Shown: in pieces, positions 4,505 through 7,042 of the stretch
Position numbering within the stretch: position 1 is the stretch's first letter
Layout: every line of letters starts with the position of its first letter
NCBI GenBank assembly: GCA_945950065.1
Contig: CAMFGQ010000073.1
Coordinates: 1 to 7,042 of the forward strand
Origin: an uncultured Clostridia bacterium
Lineage (GTDB): Bacteria > Bacillota > Clostridia > Peptostreptococcales > Acidaminobacteraceae
Length of the DNA stretch: 7,042 nt
Direction: 5' to 3'
Notes under the pieces: model-generated
What the model was told of the DNA's origin: nothing
Databases searched by the model: none
Seen by the model: the letters and a program-made list of their open reading frames with translations, nothing else
Position numbers and translations under genes: made by a program

Positions 4505-7042
4505 ATGTATAGAAAAACCATTCAAGAAAGACTGGATGATTTACAAACAAGTCATCAGGGTCTTTCTCGTGAACAGCGTATCGAACGGCGCAAAACCTAC
4601 GGATACAATGAAATTATGGATGAGGGACGACCATCCTTTATTTCCCTCTTCTTTGACCAATTTCGTCAGTTAAGATTTTGGATCTTGCTGATCATCGCAG
4701 CACTCACTGCTATCCTGAATCAGTACGAGCAAGCAGTGGTGATTCTTCTGCTCAATCTCGTCAGTATGCTGGTGGGGGCAATCCAGATTAATCGCGCCAA
4801 TAAGGCCATCTCCAAGCTCCACACCATGACGTCACCCACTTGTCTTGTCTTAGAAGAAGGAAAGATCACGGAGATTGAGACAAGGGATCTAGTTCCTGGG
4901 GATATCGTACTCCTGGATAGTGGAGACATCGTACCAGCTGATGGACGACTCCTTGAGAGCTACAACTTACAGATTGATGAGTCCCTTCTTACCGGTGAGG
5001 CACGTTCTGTAGAAAAAGACATTCACTTTGCTCCTTTGGGAAACATTCCATTGGGAGAAAGAATCAATATGGTCTATGCCTCAACCGTCATTAACTCCGG
5101 TAAAGGAAGTATGCTGGTAACCAATACAGGCATGGACACAGAGATGGGTAAGATTGCCTTTATGCTTTACAAGGATGCAGATGATGAACTTCCACTTACC
5201 AGACGCCTGGCGGTACTTGGCCGTTATATGGCTGGACTCTTTGTGATCCTTGTTCTACTCTATGCTGCTTATGCTTTCTTCTTTGCCAACAAAATTCTTG
5301 ATGAAGTTCTGCTCAGTAGTTTAAGCCTTCTTGCAGCTGTTCTGCCTCAAGGACTGGCCGCTATGGCTCTGATTACTTTAGGGCTTGGTCTCTATCGACT
5401 GGCAAAGAAAAATGCCATGCTCAAGCGCATGAGATCTGTTGAGCTTCTAGGTAGTGTCAGCGTCATTTGTGCCGATAAGGGTGGTACCCTTACCGAAAAC
5501 AAAATCAAAGTAACGGATATTTCTACAGGTTCAGATGAAGATGAGAGCCTGATGAAAAAGATATGTATACTCTGTAACGATGTGCATATCGGCGAGGGAA
5601 GCTTTGGGGACCCAGTGGAGCTTGCTCTGATGGACTTTGCCCTAGATGGTGAGTTTGATCTCAATGAACTACGAGAGCAGTATCCTCGTCTCGAAGAACT
5701 TGCCTTTGATGCTTCAAGAAAGAGAATGACCACACTGCATCAAGAAGGTGATCGAAAAATTCTTCTTTCAAAGGGTGGACTGGAAGAAATTCTGGAAATT
5801 TCTACATCCTACTGTGCTGATGGAGAAAGCTATCCTTTAGATGAAGATGTCTTAGAAGGCATTCGTGAATCCTATGCTTCCTATGCCGCTCAAGGAAAGC
5901 GTATTCTAGCCATGGCTTATCGCTATGGTGAAGAACTACGAGAAGAAGACATGATCTTCTTAGGCCTTGTTGCTCTACTAGATCCACCTCTAGAAGGTGT
6001 GAAGGAATCAGTGAAAGTATGTAAGCGTGCAGGAATACGTCCCATCCTGATTACAGGTGACCATCTCTTAACTGCCATTCAAGTGGCAAAAGATCTGGGT
6101 ATTCTGACAGAGGGCTATGAAGCCATCTCTGGAGAAGAGCTGAATGAACTCAGTCAAGAGGAATTCGCAGAAAGAATTGAAGACTATTCTGTCTATGCAG
6201 GAGTTACGCCTCAACAAAGACTGCGCATCCTAGATGCTTGGCAGGGTAGAGGAGACATTGTTGCCATGACAGGTAAGAGTGTTATCGATACAGCTTCTTT
6301 AAAACAAGCTGATCTAGGTGTAGCTATGGACAAAATGGGCACCGATGTTAGCAAATCTGCAGCGGATATCCTGATTAAAGATGATAGTTTCACCACACTG
6401 GTTGGGGCCATTGAAGAAGGGCGTATGCTTTTTGCCAACTTAAGGCGATCTCTACGCTATATCTTCTCTTCCAATCTATCCCTGATCATCCTTCTTATTG
6501 CGGGGCTAGTTGTCTATGGTGAGATGCCTCTGCTGCCCATGCAGGTTCTATGGGTTGGCATTATGACCATGACCTTCCCGAGTTTAGCCTTGGAGGTTGA
6601 ACCGAAAGAAAGAAACATCATGATGCGCGAGCCACGCCCCATGCTAAAGACTGTGCTCAATACAAAGGGACTTGTTTTAACAGTGATTGAGGGCTTCCTG
6701 ATGGCTTTTGCTGCACTGGTGGCCTATGTCCTAGGGAAACAAATCAATCCCGATACAGCTCAAACCATGGCCTTTATGACCATTGGTTTTGTACAGCTCT
6801 TCCATGCATTTAACTTGAGAAATTCTCAGTCTGTTTTAGGTAGAGACTTCTTCTCCAATAAGAGCTTTTTCCCTGCTGTTCTCTTATCTGGGGTTCTCTT
6901 GGTGATTACAGTACTTCTGGATCCTCTTCACAAGATCTTTGGAACCAGGCTCCTGGGGGCACAGCAATGGGGATTAATCTTCATCCTTGCCTTTGGTATT
7001 GTCTTAGTAACTGAGATCAGAAAGCTCTTTATTAAGGAATAA
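4505..7042 (+). CDS. P2-type (calcium-pump-like) cation ATPase homologue with degenerate catalytic and ion-binding motifs; probable pseudo-pump
   Basis: The 845-residue protein has the full P2 ATPase layout. There is an N-terminal cytoplasmic segment ('GLSREQ', 'YGYNEI'), M1-M2 (about 57-93), an A domain with 'PGDIVLLDSGDIVPADGR' (131-148) and TGEA (163-166), and M3-M4 (about 241-295). A split P domain (about 315-334 and 486-645) encloses an N domain (about 335-485), followed by M5-M10 (about 653-838). Retained residues include D324, the normal phosphate acceptor, E165 of TGE, TGD at 517-519, and N-domain nucleotide contacts (E372, F401, K406, K423, R466). Altered ones are DKGGT (324-328) for DKTGT, DPPL (493-496) for DPPR, AGVTPQQR (565-572) for ARVxPxxK, and TGKSVIDTA (589-597) for TGDGVNDAP. 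In the membrane, PQGL (281-284) replaces PEGL, SSNLSL (655-660) lacks the usual Glu, and VGIMTMTFP (684-692) replaces the NLVTDGLP stretch. There is no frameshift or internal stop. The fold is certain; ion pumping is doubtful. A divergent but active transporter remains possible. Confidence 0.88.
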   Translation: MYRKTIQERLDDLQTSHQGLSREQRIERRKTYGYNEIMDEGRPSFISLFFDQFRQLRFWILLIIAALTAILNQYEQAVVILLLNLVSMLVGAIQINRANKAISKLHTMTSPTCLVLEEGKITEIETRDLVPGDIVLLDSGDIVPADGRLLESYNLQIDESLLTGEARSVEKDIHFAPLGNIPLGERINMVYASTVINSGKGSMLVTNTGMDTEMGKIAFMLYKDADDELPLTRRLAVLGRYMAGLFVILVLLYAAYAFFFANKILDEVLLSSLSLLAAVLPQGLAAMALITLGLGLYRLAKKNAMLKRMRSVELLGSVSVICADKGGTLTENKIKVTDISTGSDEDESLMKKICILCNDVHIGEGSFGDPVELALMDFALDGEFDLNELREQYPRLEELAFDASRKRMTTLHQEGDRKILLSKGGLEEILEISTSYCADGESYPLDEDVLEGIRESYASYAAQGKRILAMAYRYGEELREEDMIFLGLVALLDPPLEGVKESVKVCKRAGIRPILITGDHLLTAIQVAKDLGILTEGYEAISGEELNELSQEEFAERIEDYSVYAGVTPQQRLRILDAWQGRGDIVAMTGKSVIDTASLKQADLGVAMDKMGTDVSKSAADILIKDDSFTTLVGAIEEGRMLFANLRRSLRYIFSSNLSLIILLIAGLVVYGEMPLLPMQVLWVGIMTMTFPSLALEVEPKERNIMMREPRPMLKTVLNTKGLVLTVIEGFLMAFAALVAYVLGKQINPDTAQTMAFMTIGFVQLFHAFNLRNSQSVLGRDFFSNKSFFPAVLLSGVLLVITVLLDPLHKIFGTRLLGAQQWGLIFILAFGIVLVTEIRKLFIKE

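Noticed and set aside
5392..5733. 113-codon open frame on the - strand inside the ATPase gene
   Set aside because: It is a Ser- and Arg-rich antisense shadow of a gene whose own frame matches the P-type family throughout.
4505..7042. The idea that the odd ATPase motifs come from frameshifts or sequencing errors
   Set aside because: The frame is continuous, family-typical residues flank each altered motif directly, and several changes need two or three base substitutions in one codon.

Overview
The window looks like a chromosomal housekeeping segment from a Bacillota (Firmicutes) bacterium, probably Clostridia-like. The order holA, rpsT on the opposite strand, then lepA and hemW is a familiar Bacillota arrangement. 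The ribosome binding sites are strong GGAGG types, the promoters are of the sigma-A kind, and base composition is moderate by eye. I cannot name a genus. No rRNA, tRNA, CRISPR array, insertion sequence or other mobile element is visible, and no gene-free stretch is longer than about 125 bases.

Layout. Bases 1-93 are the last 30 codons of a gene on the + strand, probably the competence DNA-uptake channel gene comEC. holA (DNA polymerase III delta subunit, 141-1136) follows and runs into a small bidirectional terminator. That terminator is shared with rpsT (ribosomal protein S20, 1427-1161 on the - strand, TTG start). A compact divergent promoter region (about 1434-1549) drives rpsT leftward and lepA rightward. 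lepA (elongation factor 4, 1550-3358) overlaps hemW (radical SAM haem chaperone, 3348-4454) by 11 bases, so the two form a translationally linked pair. A new promoter overlapping the hemW stop codon then drives a full-length ten-membrane-segment P2-type (calcium-pump-like) ATPase homologue (4505-7042) that ends with the window.

The most interesting object is this last gene. It is intact, aligns with the family from end to end, and has a good promoter and ribosome binding site. It keeps the aspartate of the phosphorylation motif, the A-domain TGE and most N-domain nucleotide contacts. However, DKTGT reads DKGGT, TGDGVNDAP reads TGKSVIDTA, the ARVxPxxK element reads AGVTPQQR and DPPR reads DPPL. 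In the membrane, PEGL reads PQGL and the acidic cation ligands of M5 and M6 are replaced by Leu and Met. Losing both catalytic and ion-binding residues in an otherwise well-kept protein suggests a pseudo-pump: a P-type ATPase fold kept for something other than ordinary ion pumping, such as nucleotide sensing, scaffolding or regulation of a paralogue. That function is inference.

Secondary points are an unusual HemW (the usual GLPGQ loop and GPGAH motif are changed), a very short lepA leader, a hemW start with no visible Shine-Dalgarno sequence, the TTG start of rpsT, recurrent TGn extended -10 promoters, and the lack of the sporulation genes often found between rpsT and lepA in spore-forming Clostridia.
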